Source: Guadua angustifolia (taxonomy: Eukaryota; Streptophyta; Magnoliopsida; Poales; Poaceae). From it: DNA of 64,000 bases. The stretch's first letter is position 1; each line of letters opens with the position of its first letter. The DNA is taken from contig CM070506.1 of the NCBI GenBank assembly GCA_036346375.1, forward strand, positions 5,242,803 through 5,306,802, in the 5' to 3' direction. Position numbers and translations under genes: made by a program. This document shows positions 13,607 to 25,355 of this stretch, piece after piece. The notes under the pieces were generated by a model that did not search any database, was not told the origin of the DNA, and saw only the letters and a program-made list of their open reading frames with translations.

Positions 13607-13611
13607 CCGCT
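13607..13611. repeat. Right target-site duplication of element B1
   Basis: ccgct, identical to 2440-2444. Confidence 0.8.
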
Positions 13612-16523
13612 GTCGATAAAGGGCCAAAAGAAATAAAGGGAATTAGGGAAGAGCAATTCATAATGGGAAAAGTAAAGGTAAAGGGCCAGAACTTCCGTAT
13701 AAAGTTACAAACCCTCGAATAACCCTATTTTAGGTATGAACGCATTGATCATTGGTCATGCAACTATTGCATCCTCAAGCATGTGGTGGACCTTACACAA
13801 AATCCACTAGAAAATCAATAAGACCCGGATAAACAAATGTTGAATCATACTTTACTGCTCAACCTCGTTTTGACATGGGTGCCGAGAAGTGTGATAATAT
13901 GGTGCTTGAAATTATAAAGTTTGAGGAGTCCTAGAAGGACATATATGACTCATATGGAGATCTGGATTAGCCTCCTAAGTATTCATTCACTTTGCTAGTC
14001 GATGTAACATATTCCTTATAAGTCTCCTTATCATTTTAGCCTAGTTTTAATGAACATTTGGTCTATGCTCTTTTGTTTATTATCATTCAAAATTGAATAA
14101 ATTGTTATTTCCTAGATATTTGTTTGATTGTGCTATGTTTGTTCTATATTCTATAATTTGTTTCGATGCAATAATTGTTTGATTGATAAATCATACTTCT
14201 AATATAGAACAAAGTGTAATCCGATAAGGGAGGAGAAAATCACTAGAAGACAGCTTGTACCATACTAAGTAAATTGGAATTATTACGACTATTGCTAGAA
14301 GCGATACCCTTATAGTTGGCATCGAAGAATGCCATATTATACCCCGAGTCCAACAAGACTCTCTTAAGTTTTAAAGACATTAGTTTGAACCGCTTCCATA
14401 TGGAGACAAGAATGAGGACTAGATGCAATACCTACTCATGATTAAGTTTAATGGGTGTAATTAACGGTGGTTAAAAAGTTTCATTCTCTCTCCCAGTTAT
14501 ACTATGCATATAGAAAACCCAAGTTTATAAGCGATAAAACCCGTAAATATTTAAGATCTAGCTGATCGATCGGGTTATCTTGAGTTGAATATTATGAGAA
14601 AAATGATTATAATTATGCCGCCATAACATAAAGACTTTCCTAGACTCAAGTTTTTTATGCCCTTTTGTCCTAAAGGAAAGCTCATACTTAGATCTTCTTA
14701 CCTAAAAAGTTAGAAGAATTACCAATTTCGGAGAAAATTCAAAGTGATATATGTGGACTTGTTCAACCCCTATTGAGCCCTTTTTTAAAGAAATCTTATA
14801 GTACCGATAGATGCTTTACTAGATAGTCCTATGTAGGTCTCTTACCTACTAGGAACCATGCTTTTACCAAAATTAATTGCCCAAATTAATTAAGTGAAGA
14901 GCCTGCTTTAAGAAAGAATCAAGTTTGTTTGAATGAATAATGTCAAGAGTTATCTCAAAGCACTTAATGATTATTATAAGGCTTCTAAATTAATGTAGAG
15001 CATCTTGTACCTAATGTTCACACTTAAAATGGCCCCCGCAGTCATTATATTAAAAAGAACAAAACTTATCATATTGCTTGGCCGCTCTTGCAGTATAATT
15101 GGCTTCCCACCGCTTGTTGGGGCTATGCAAAGGTCAGATATTGCAATAATTAACTCACTAACCCAAGATGTTACGAATTTCAAAGGCAGAGAAAAGGGAA
15201 AAGAATTAAGTATTTCCCATCTCATGAAAACTGTTGTGTCAGATACATGCCATTCTTTCCACCACAAAGATACAACCATAGGAACTCACCGGTTGAGGAT
15301 CTATGTGGGTTATGAATCTCGCCATGTATTAAAATATCTAGAGCCTATGACAGATCTCAGACACTGCCTAAGACGCCGACATACTAAGGACATTTTTCAA
15401 AGATTAGGGGAGATAAGTACCACATTAGAGAATGCCGAGTCCTTAGATCCACACACTAGAGAGACCGAACTTGAAGTTCAAGGATAGTCTGCAATAAATA
15501 AACTAATGATCTACTAAATGCCTTCACCGGGTCATAAGGGAGTGAAAGATCTCATATACCCGTAGTATATACACCGAAAAAGTGAAAATACCCTAGAAGG
15601 ATATTGAACCCACTTGACCCTCCCGACAAGAAGAAGGCCTGTGTGCACAGACTCTATTCCGCCGAGACGCCCGTAGAAGTAGAGAACTCAACAAATGCGT
15701 AACACTACTCAGGATAAGAGAAGAAGCTCAACCTCGATGTTGAGAAAATCCCGTATGAGCCACCCCGAGATGGTAACATCCTCAAGTGATTCATCTTGAA
15801 GATGATAACCCCGCGATATTTGCACGCACAATTCAACACTGAAGTCGGAACACCTGCACTCATCGCTAGGGAAATCACGAGGATCTGAAGAAATTAATAT
15901 AGATATATCCTTAAAGTGATACATGAGAAATAAATAAAAGAAAGACTACAATTGTCGCATATATTTGCCTCTAAAATTGCTAAAATCGATCCGCATCCAA
16001 AGTCCATAGAGTGCCGTAAGCGCTTAGATAGGGTCAAACAAAAGAAGCAATTAAGGCACGGCCGCTAATAAGAGGAAAGTTTCTAACTTGACGAATATTT
16101 CCTAAAGTGATTCTCTCAGATCAAAACAGTTTTTCATCCGTATGAAATGAAAATAGAGATATAAAAGTGAGGCTTGTGGCACAAGGGTTCACGCAGAGAC
16201 CGACATCGACACGATGAAATCTATTCTCCGTTGAGTAGAATAATATTCTAAAATTTAATATTAAATGGCAGCAATCTTAATCGTGATCAAATGCAAATGA
16301 TTCGATGTAGTGATCAGATATTTATATGGGTAACTAGATATGGATATTTATGAGAATCCTTAAGGAGTTACAATTCAATCCTAATAATCGCAACATGTAT
16401 AGTATGATCCTAAGAGATCGCTATACGTATTAAAAACAAATAAAAATGTGGTATAACCGATTTAGTGAGTTCCTCCCGAGGAAGGAATATCGCCTCGGTG
16501 TTCATAAAGAAATCTCTAATGGA
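13612..16523 (+). pseudogene. Family A gag 3' part and pol fragment (copy of 40443-43474)
   Basis: Continues the interrupted A element: gag zinc-knuckle region near 13730-13790, pre-integrase and integrase region near 14600-15120, then the start of RT near 16160-16523. Several ORFs here, such as 15005-15487, are chance openings in damaged sequence. It stops at 16523 within RT, where unrelated sequence begins. Confidence 0.8.
16388..16523 (+). repeat. Right copy of the 136-bp exact direct repeat
   Basis: Identical to 1-136. It is the last part of the permuted copy before unrelated sequence at 16524. Confidence 0.95.
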
Positions 16524-18204
16524 GAAGACGGTAGCCGATCACCATGCTGGAGAAGAGGTGCGGACGCATCCAAAATCGTTTACACAAAATAGGAAGAACA
16601 GGTGTACATGTGCAATTGATGGCTCACCTCTCAGTACATAAAGTCCACTCAACGAAAAGTTTTGTCGCCTAATTAAAAAATGTCAAATTTGGAATGTGGG
16701 CTCAACCAAATATCAGTTAGGGTTAGGATATCTCAGCCACCGGATAATTCGAAACAAAACCAACAGCAATGAGAAACCCACGACAGACTGCTACTTAATT
16801 ACCTAGGCCCATCTGCGGCGATGGGCGTTTTCGGATAGAGTTGCAGCATTCCTGCAACAACTAGCCAAGTGCGAGATGGTGCAATCAGCAAGCCGACATG
16901 ACGGCGGTGAACGCGGGGAGCCATGGTTTGGGTAGTGAACGGGTTAACCATTTCATCAAACAGGGCATCAGCGTGGAACAAGAAGATGAAGAAAAAAAAA
17001 TCAATGCGGCAGCCACGGTGGAGAGAGTTGAGAAAATAATTGAAGGGAGCACGAACTTCAGAAGAGCAAGAGGGACTCACCGATGGGTACTTCATAGGCG
17101 GAGACGAATTGAGGTGGCTTGGTCACGGTGACCCACGGCGGCGAGGAGGGCTCGACGGGGCGACGATAGCCTGGAGCGAGAGGGCTCCAATTAGGAATGG
17201 CTGGTGCATCCGTGTTATTTCACCGCTTACCACTTTTCACCGCATTAATTCTTGCTGCTTGAACCATACAGTAGAAATGCTTACAGCAGAGTTGATGGCA
17301 TTGTAACTTGTGTTTTGTTGTTGGGGAACTTCTTCCTGGAGATCATATCATTATTCAGGGCTATAGGGTCTTTTTGGATATGCGTGTTTGTAACATCCCA
17401 AAATTTTTAGTTTTGGAATGTTTAAAAATTTAAAATTAAACATTTGTATTATTTCCAAATTAACTAAAGCTTAATTTAATTTGAATTTTTCATTAATGAA
17501 AAGATTTAATTTGACTAATCTATACATCAAACAAAAGACTTCCAATCATAGTTGGGTTTCTTGTGCCCCAAAGGATTTTATATATTTTTTTGGGATTTTT
17601 ATGACTTTATTTGTTATTTATTTGGATTTATTCGAATTTCTGGTAATTTTCTAATTTGGAAAAATGATTTTAAATCCCAAATCTCTTCTCGGGCCAATTC
17701 TTCTCAGTCCGTTCTTATTCCTTCAGCCCTGGTCTGCTTCGTCGGCCTGTCCACCTCGGCCATGTGGCCCATCATCGCTAGCCCAACTCCCTTCGCTCGG
17801 CCCATCCCACAGCCCAGTTTGCCATTCCGTGCCTAAAAAGCACGGAAATATAACCGAAATCATAACCAATCGCCTAAAAAGCACTCTTTACACCAAACTA
17901 CAGGGTAGATTTAGGAAGATTAACCAATATATTCTCCTTAATCGTGCACAAGTCTGGCAACCAAATCAAAGGATCAGACTAGTTCTCCTACTAAACTCAG
18001 TGGGCAAGCACCGTAAAAATCAAATCTTTACAGCTCGCGTACCTTGCCCCAGAAGCTGGAGACCTTGTCGTACCAAATTACCAATAGAAGCCTAGACGGA
18101 GCCTGGAAGGAGGGCGCGGGCACCCCTGCAGCACCACGAGCTCCTCCGGTGTCAGCTTGGTCCCATTCACGTACACGTCGTCCGGCCGCAGCTGGTTCGC
18201 GGCT
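16524..18204. other. Unassigned region with an exon-like stretch on the minus strand
   Basis: No recognised gene. On the minus strand, about 17190 down to 17078, an open proline-rich frame (containing PPQFVSAYEVPI) ends at a consensus splice donor, atcg|gtgagt, followed by T-rich sequence. This resembles a first exon, but I do not recognise the protein. Around 17393 a gtaacatcccaaaatttt motif begins an AT-rich stretch; a related motif occurs at 61611. 17690-18200 is GC-rich with no convincing ORF. Confidence 0.35.
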
Positions 18205-18545
18205 CACTCGGTATTTTTAGCACCGACGAAAAAAGCGGGATTACCGACGAAAATAAATATTTTCGCCGGCTTGCAAGCCGACGAAAATAGATTGACGAAA
18301 ATAATTAGATAAAAATAGGCACTATTTTCGTTGGCAACCGACGAAAATACTATTTTTTTGTCGGTCCAGTCTAGCCAACAAAAAAACATGGTTGATGGTC
18401 GGTCGCCTTGCCACGTCAGAGTTGTTTTAAATCGGCCACGCGGGTCGACAAAAATACTTAGGAGATTTTTTGTTGGCCACGTGGTCGATTTAAAATATCG
18501 AGGTATTTTTAAATCGCTTACCACGCGGCTTCATTTAAAATATCG
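18205..18545 (-). repeat. CACTA subterminal repeat block (distal end)
   Basis: Short direct and inverted copies of a motif like accgacgaaaat / attttcgtcgg occur around 18221, 18245, 18281 and 18328 and in weaker form to about 18540. In other CACTA elements such repeats bind the element-encoded regulatory protein. Confidence 0.75.
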
Positions 18546-20079
18546 GGGAGTTTCAAGAGAAACATTGTCGGTTTTGCTTGTTTTGTCGCATCTAACATGC
18601 AATTTTCGCAGAAATTCATGTATACCAGCGTATATTTCTCAGAACAATCATAAATGGCATCACACAATTTAAAATGACATTACGATTAAATTCACAAATG
18701 CATCACATTAATATTGCAAATGTACTAACATATATAAATATCCAAATCATATCACAATTAGTTTCATCCAACTATACTATCCCAACTATCACATTGTCCT
18801 ATCTACAATCCTAACTCTCCGGGGTGTTTGAATTCTGGCCGCTACCTCCAGAGGCGAAGAAGCGCCGACTGCATTGGGACCATGCGAGCTCGAACCCCGA
18901 GCCGCCCCCGTGCCGAGGCGAAACGGTTGCCACTGCGAAGGAGGCCGAGAACCTCAGAGAGGAGTTATGAAATTTAACATTAGTACAAAAATGCAAATAA
19001 CTTTCAAAACCGAATTAACCTAAAACATATGTACCTACGGTACTTGCCCTGGTGGCGGATACCCGTAGAACGGTGGAGGAGGCTGAGAACCCTGTAGAGG
19101 AGTTATGAAATTTCATGTTAGTCTAGAATTACAATAATTTTCAAACCGAATATGTGATTTCAGTGGAAGAAATGTGCGCAGGTTGCAAACAAGAGTAGTT
19201 CAAAGTTCAAACTGAGCATGTGTAATAAGAACCAGGCAACTAAGATTAAACATGACAAGATGTTCAGCAGTTCCAAGAAATGGACCTATTCAATCTATCA
19301 ATCTATTACATGTTACGAACTCATGATATGTCTTTTAGAGTCGCTAAGAAAAAAGACAAATAAATTAGAAATCCTCACATTAAAGCAAAACACTAGTCCC
19401 TTAATCTTGTGGACACTAACTAAGTTGAACTCTAATACTATTGGAAGATATTATTAAAAAATATCTAATCTTCTATCTAGCTTGGCCAAATGATAGCAAA
19501 TTAGATTAAAAGCAAAGAGTACATACCAAACACAATAAAAATATAAAATAAATTTGGAATAACAAAAGAACACTATAAAGGAGTCATGAAATTTCATGTT
19601 AGTCTAGAATTACAAATAATTTTCAAATCGAATTAACCTAAAGCATAATTATTGCATGTGCTTGCCCTAGAGGTGGATACCCAAGAATGGCGAGGAGGTC
19701 AAGCGTAGGCAAGCCGTGTTGAGTGCCCACAGCTATGAGAGTTGTTGCATATAGTCAAAGTGTTAGATCCGCAATAGTAAAAATTAATCGATATGTTGAG
19801 ATTTCGAGCTTTTACTTGAAGAGCTCCTCGTAGCACGCGCTGCGCTTGCCTTAAATGCGCCCATCTCCGCTTCAGATTACTATCACCACGCCACGCTTGG
19901 CGAACTCGCTCCTCGTGACTCGAACCTCAGATATCCTCGAGGAGCGAAGCGCGTTTATGAGGACCCCGACGCTCTTCCTTGGGACAGAGCGACGTTGAGT
20001 CTACAACCCCATTGAACATGGAGAACCCGCAATAGACATATATGAAACCGAAGGCATTAATAAAAACACAACTATTGAT

Positions 20080-20873
20080 TTATATCAGATTTCGACAATA
20101 CACAAATAAGGGGATTATTTCACCTTCCATGTCTCTTGCCCCCACCACTGTATAGCGCGAGACATCGAGGTCCTCACTCTCCAACAGACCGGCCGTGACG
20201 CCGAGCCATTTCATCCCCATATTGTTTCGCATGCCAACAATATCAAACAACAGCTTTGAAGACATAAATTTCATCAAAGTAGGTCGAACAACTCACAATC
20301 CTCTCGAAGTCAGCCGACTGGGTGCATAATGTCCAGCGACTCGATCGCTTTGGTGTCCCCGAAGATAAACATCGATGTAGCTCGGGCAACACCGCCACCT
20401 CCAGTAATCCAAAGTTAGCGACATATATTCAAAAGCGCATCAATTAAGGCTAGATACTTACCATGCGCCTCGCTAAGCGGAGGTGTCCATCCGCTACAGA
20501 TCGGTGCAACACCGGGTCACCTGCCTCTCTGTTGCCTCGCTTCTTGTTGGACCTAGCAACAAAGTCAGCCGACGCCCAGTACGTGCACAAATACCTAAAA
20601 GCTTCCGGGCACTTCATCAGCCAGGGTGATGGACGCCTGGAGGTACTCATCCTCGAGCAGGTAGATCTTGGAGGCCCCGAGCTTCTTGGTCATTTTCTCC
20701 TTTTTCACCCCCTTGTAGTAGGAGCACACCGCCTGGATACGTGCATTGGACATCATGTCCTTCATGACCTTATGGGCCGCCTTGTTCAAGACTTTTTCAG
20801 CCCTTTCTTGATTTGCGGGGACATCCCCATCCTCCAGGCGGTATCTCTCCTGCAAAAGCAATTATTGAGCTAG
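20080..20873 (-). pseudogene. Second CACTA-type gene (Transposase_24/Ptta-like) fragment
   Basis: The minus-strand frame 20861-20595 contains HKVMKDMMSNARIQAV followed by a conserved YY/K and EDEYLQ pattern. This is typical of the plant CACTA second-ORF family (Ptta/En/Spm, Pfam Transposase_24). Similar-frame sequence continues toward 20450 after a frame change, and 20277-20080 may be its distal part. The protein is much shorter than family members. It would act as an accessory or DNA-binding factor for transposition; here it is broken. Confidence 0.65.
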
Positions 20874-21438
20874 CGACATATCACTACAAATGAATGAACT
20901 GTAAAGAGGTAAGGAACTCACCCAAAAATTGTGCGAAACCGCGTCAGCGTAGGTGTCGCGACGCGCCTTAGGAGCCAACCTATAGTGCTCCCACTTTAGG
21001 GCCACCTACGGCACCCCGCTGATGGTCACCAGACCCGGGTAGTGGTGGCGGCAGAGAGCTCCCAAGACCGCTAACTTGCGATCGCCGGTGCCTACCTCCC
21101 ACGCCACGCCATCCCATTGCTTACAATTAATGAAATCAAACCAGTTAGATTCTCGACAAGTTACTTTTTCAAAATGAGAAAACTAACTTACCAATCCCCA
21201 TGGGGCCTGATCGCCCTCCGCTGGTTAGGTTCAGCTCTTGGGAGTTGGGAGGATGTTGTTGGATCCCCGAAACCTGAAAAATGCCAAAAATGAGAATCAC
21301 AAGTCTATGCATACAAAAATTAACATTGAAAACACGAATACCTGAAATGCTGTGAAGAAGGCGCCGCAGCGTCCTCTGGGATCTCTTCATCACTATCATC
21401 CTCCGCCAACTCTTCCGCTACCTCCTCCGCTGCTGGTG

Positions 21439-22478
21439 CTAAGTCCTCAGACTCGTCCGAGGAGTCGGAGGCAGAAGGCACGGGGTGGCACTTGTACTAA
21501 AAGGTGTGAACCCATCTGTCGCCAACCCAATGCGAACACTCATAGGGTCACTTGCAAATTCGGGGTCGAAGCGGTCCAATGCCTTCCATGCCTCGCCATC
21601 TACCGGATGCACCATCACATCCTCAATCTCACGGACACCTTCTTTATGCCACCTCATATGCCCGGCCGTTTTTTTTAGATAAGTATGACGCTTAATCCTA
21701 GCCGTGATTGGCATGTATCGAGTCGCTTCATCATGACTTTTGTCGCCGCCGTTATCCCTCATCATTTACCACCTCAACATATCTAGACTTGTTGCAGACC
21801 TACAACGAGTGTCGCTGGCATGTTCCTTCCGTAACAACATGCAATTATCCTCGCAAACATCAATCTTCTCATATTTCATCCCAAGGCCGGACAACATCTT
21901 CTTGGATCGGTACATGTCCTTCTAAGATCTTATGGTTCGGTGGAAGGATATCACCGATCGCTTGGACCATATCGTTGTAGCACTTGTTCGAAAAGTTGTA
22001 CTTCGACTTCATTGACATGAGCCGTGTCACCGTCTGTAGGACGGTCATGTTGGTGAACTCATGCAATTTCTCTTCCGAGGCCAAAAGGAGCCTATAAAAT
22101 CTTTGCACCTTCGGTCCAGGCTCCTCTTCCAAATTAACCTCAAACTCCCTACCAATATCATTCAAAGATCTTATCCATCCTGTCTTCATCCTCATGGTCC
22201 GACTCAACAATGGCTCCGCCACCATGTTCGTATCCATATCGAGATAGTCGGGCATGAAACCAAACTTGCACAAAGCCGCCTACATCCGACTTCACGTGGT
22301 AAGAATAGTTGCGGCACTTGCTACACGGGCACTTTGCGACACTACCAGCAGCCCCTGCGAATGTAGGGTCCACAAACGCCTGTGCGATGACTGCCCATTC
22401 TCTTGAGTGCGTCCCGGTCTTACTCCAACCATCACACATCCACCTTCGATCATCATCCATTCTCGAATCTAAACACAT
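21439..22478 (-). pseudogene. TNP2-like CACTA transposase, truncated
   Basis: Three overlapping minus-strand frames tile one protein. 22478-22158 holds the transposase-associated domain (RRWMCDGWSKTG, then CPCSKCRN). 22273-21869 holds the linker with EEKLHEFTNMTVLQTVTRLM and KSKYNFSNKCYND. 21765-21439 holds the start of the transposase core (GHMRWHKEGVRE, DGEAWKALDRFDPEFA, RIGLATDGFTPF). The catalytic remainder is missing after GLATDGFTPF: the frame runs into an acidic, serine-rich stretch that probably belongs to the second gene. Frameshifts plus this deletion make it inactive. Confidence 0.8.
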
Positions 22479-22870
22479 GCACCGATATCAACCACGCCGC
22501 TTAGTTAAGTAACAAGGGCTCTACTGGGAAAGATAGGTCCTAAACCCACCCAAGAATGGATGCTAGAGCACGGATTTATGACGAGCCTTATGGCCCGAAC
22601 GGAATTTCAGCAGCATAACCCCGCTGTTCTCCGAATGCACGCCCAGCCTTGGTGCATCGGAGAACAATCGGATCATGTCGCCGAGATTCTCGTTTCGACC
22701 GCTGACTCGCTATAAATCCTACATATGCTCTAGCGCCCATTCCTAGGTCAGTCCAAATTAAATCGGTCAATTTAACGCACACCTCACAAGTAAATGTGAG
22801 ATGCGCCGTTTCGAATGGGTGACGCCTAGGCTTGGTCGACCAAATCGATTCTACTTAAGAGCTAATCAAG

Positions 22871-23181
22871 TAAATAATATGGCATCACATGGCTTGCTCC
22901 AAACTTGTGAAGTAAAAATATGGCATCACCTTTGCTTGAAACTTATGAAGTAAACAATATGATATCACATTTGCAACTAAACAATATGGTATCACATGGC
23001 ATGCTCCAAACTTACGAAGTAAACAATATGGCGTCACATTTGCAAGAAACTTATGACATAAACAAAATGGCATCACATTTGCAACTAAACAATATGACAT
23101 GCTCCAAACATATGAAGTAAACAATATGGTATCACATTTGCATGTAAACAATATGGCATTGCAAGCAAACAATATGTCAAC
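22871..23181 (+). repeat. Minisatellite inside the CACTA element
   Basis: About ten imperfect copies of a short unit around taaacaatatggcatcaca, alternating with tttgcaactaa or tgctccaaacttatgaag spacers. ORFs across it on both strands are repeat artefacts. It lies upstream of the TNP2-like gene in element orientation. Confidence 0.85.
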
Positions 23182-24429
23182 ACATAGTGATAGTGATCAC
23201 ATAACTATCAACTCAATATGACTTAATTTTTTTTTAAAATGGAAAACAGATTAGGTATAACAGACACCTTAGCCAAATTGTCCATAATTCAAGCAATTAT
23301 CTCCAGTAATTTTTAGTTTGTTAACCCATGCTAATTTTGTCAAGGACTGATTGAACTATGTGGTAATAAATTTGAACCAACATATTCTAACATAGATTAA
23401 ACATATTATTGCTTGTGATACAAGTTATATTTCCCATGCTATCAACTGCTGACAAAGAAAGGGGCGCTTGATAGGATTTAGGTTAATAATGTATGTCACT
23501 TAACCATGACACACTTGTCTTGAAAAGTCTTCTATTGAGATCAACTTACCATGAATTGAGCTGAATAACCTACAAATCGCATTTAAGACAGTAACGCTTA
23601 CAAGTCAAAGCAAACAGTTAAACCTATTTCATGATTGTAATTTGAAAATTCATCACATACGCGTGCGTGCATATAAGCTAAAATCATACATATCCCTAAA
23701 AAAATCATACATAGTTTCAATCAATCTCAGATACATCCACATCTCAATTTTCTTTTACCTAATTTCATATCTCAAGATCGATTGGTGGGTAACCATTGAG
23801 GCATTGACACATTCATAATTAGAGCTAAGGCTAAACCGAGAATTTGCCTATCGTAATTAGATCTTAGAAAAATATGCTTATAATAATAGCCATATAATAT
23901 GTCAACACATAATATTTAGCTAATATAAAATTTTAGTTACAACCTGAAACTTGCATGCATCTCAGCATAAAGAGTAGGACCATTCAACGGTGGAAAACTC
24001 ACCTTGCTTGGGGATTGGCAAGGCATGGCGGTGTCTTGGGAGGTTGATGGCGGCATGGCGTCAGAGGGTGTTCGCAGTTGTCGGCTAGCAACTTTGAGGG
24101 GGCGCGGGACACGGCGGCTCAAGGCGCGTGCGAGGCGCTGGCGATCCGAAGGAGGCGCCGGTTAGCGGCGAGGGGGGGCGGGTGCGGGGCACGGGCTCAA
24201 AGAGGGGCTCGGGGCTCGGGGCGTATACAGCGTAAAGGGGGGCGAGGCGGCGCAGATATCGGTCGGCAAGGCGGGCAGCTCACCGAGGGAGGCGCCGGTC
24301 GGGGGTGGGGCGGTGCACCGAAGGGAGGCACGGTGCGTCGAACCGGAGCGAAGAGAGGATGCGGGAAGAACTGTTTTCGGCAGCGCAAGGACTGGGTACG
24401 CGAGGGGATGGCCTCGAGCTTATAACGCC

Positions 24430-24804
24430 CTATTTTCGTCGCCGACGAAAGCAATGCCCACGTGGCAGGATTAGGAATTTTCGTCGGCCAGCTCGGCCGA
24501 TTAATATCTCTCCCTGACACGTGGCATAACATAATTGGACCAAGCTATTTTCGTCGGTCTTAGAAGCTGACGAATATAATTTGAAATTCATTGCCGCCCC
24601 TGGCAAGACTTTTTTCGTCAGCTTAGAAAAAAGACCGATGAAATTAATTCCTGTTTTCGTCGGTTGTAGCTCCGGCTGACGAAAATATTTCTATTTTCGT
24701 TGGCTTGATTGAAGCCGATGAAAATATATTATTATTGCCGTCGGCCTAGATGAAGCCGACGAAAATATGTCTGGCCGACGAAAAAATATCATTTTCCTAT
24801 AGTG
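24430..24804 (-). repeat. CACTA subterminal repeat block (proximal end, near the gene start)
   Basis: At least seven copies of ttttcgtcgg or ccgacgaaaa lie between 24433 and 24785, in both orientations, ending at the cctatagtg terminus. The block mirrors 18205-18545. GC-rich ORFs at 24078-24532 overlap it partly and are not supported as genes. Confidence 0.8.
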
Positions 24805-25355
24805 CGCTCGCTCCTCACGACGAGCTCCACCTCCGCCGCGCTAAGTAACCGCCGTAGCACGCGTGAGCTCGCCTCAAGGTCCGCCGACTTGGCCGTCCGC
24901 CAGATGTGACCAGGACTTATGCGCCTCCTTGTCCCTGGCCATAGAAGCCGAGCCGCCTCTTCCCACGCCCCAGAATACCTTTCTTGACTTGGCTCTCCAC
25001 CGGTGGTGCATCTATTCGAAGTGCGCAGGGGAGATGGGGCCGGCCAATGTGCTACTTGGGCGATTTCTAGGTATTTGAATTATTTTTTTTTGAAAAATAT
25101 CCAAAAATAATCTTAGAAAATCTCGAGCTGATGGATATTGCATTTTGAATCCGAATTCGAAAAAAAATATCCGAAACTAATGCCGAACCTGATTACTATT
25201 TGAGATAACTATCCGAATCCGAATGGAATACATCTGGTTGATTGGTCGATCGGAAGTTATCGGATCCAATCGTTGGTAATCTAGGTATTATTTTTGTTTC
25301 AGATTTGAATATTAAGCTAATTTCCAAAATGATTAAAGACAACAGGCACCACATG
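24805..25355. other. Unassigned; hAT-like AT-rich remnant
   Basis: 24805-25075 is GC-rich without a supported gene. 25080-25300 contains repeated atccgaat / tatccgaa words like those of the hAT-like element at 60126-60771, so it is probably a decayed relative. No termini can be placed. Confidence 0.35.

Larger units (their letters stand above)
18205..24804 (-). mobile_element. CACTA (En/Spm) DNA transposon, degenerate
   Basis: The right end reads attttcctatagtg, so in element orientation it starts CACTATAGGAAAAT. The left end begins cactcggtattttt, a decayed version of the same terminus. Both ends carry dense subterminal repeats containing ttttcgtcggc or its complement. The interior encodes, on the minus strand, a TNP2-like transposase and a second CACTA-type protein, both truncated. 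Flanking 3-bp duplications are imperfect: gct at 18202-18204 and gct at 24806-24808, one base off. It is probably non-autonomous now. Confidence 0.8.

Noticed and set aside
441..16523. Methylcytosine deamination as the cause of copy differences
   Set aside because: Changes include CG to CT and many indels, not mainly C-to-T and G-to-A.
22885..23172. Cysteine-rich 95-residue ORF
   Set aside because: It is the translation of the minisatellite.
22871..23181. CRISPR-like array
   Set aside because: Repeats are imperfect, with related spacers, inside a plant transposon.
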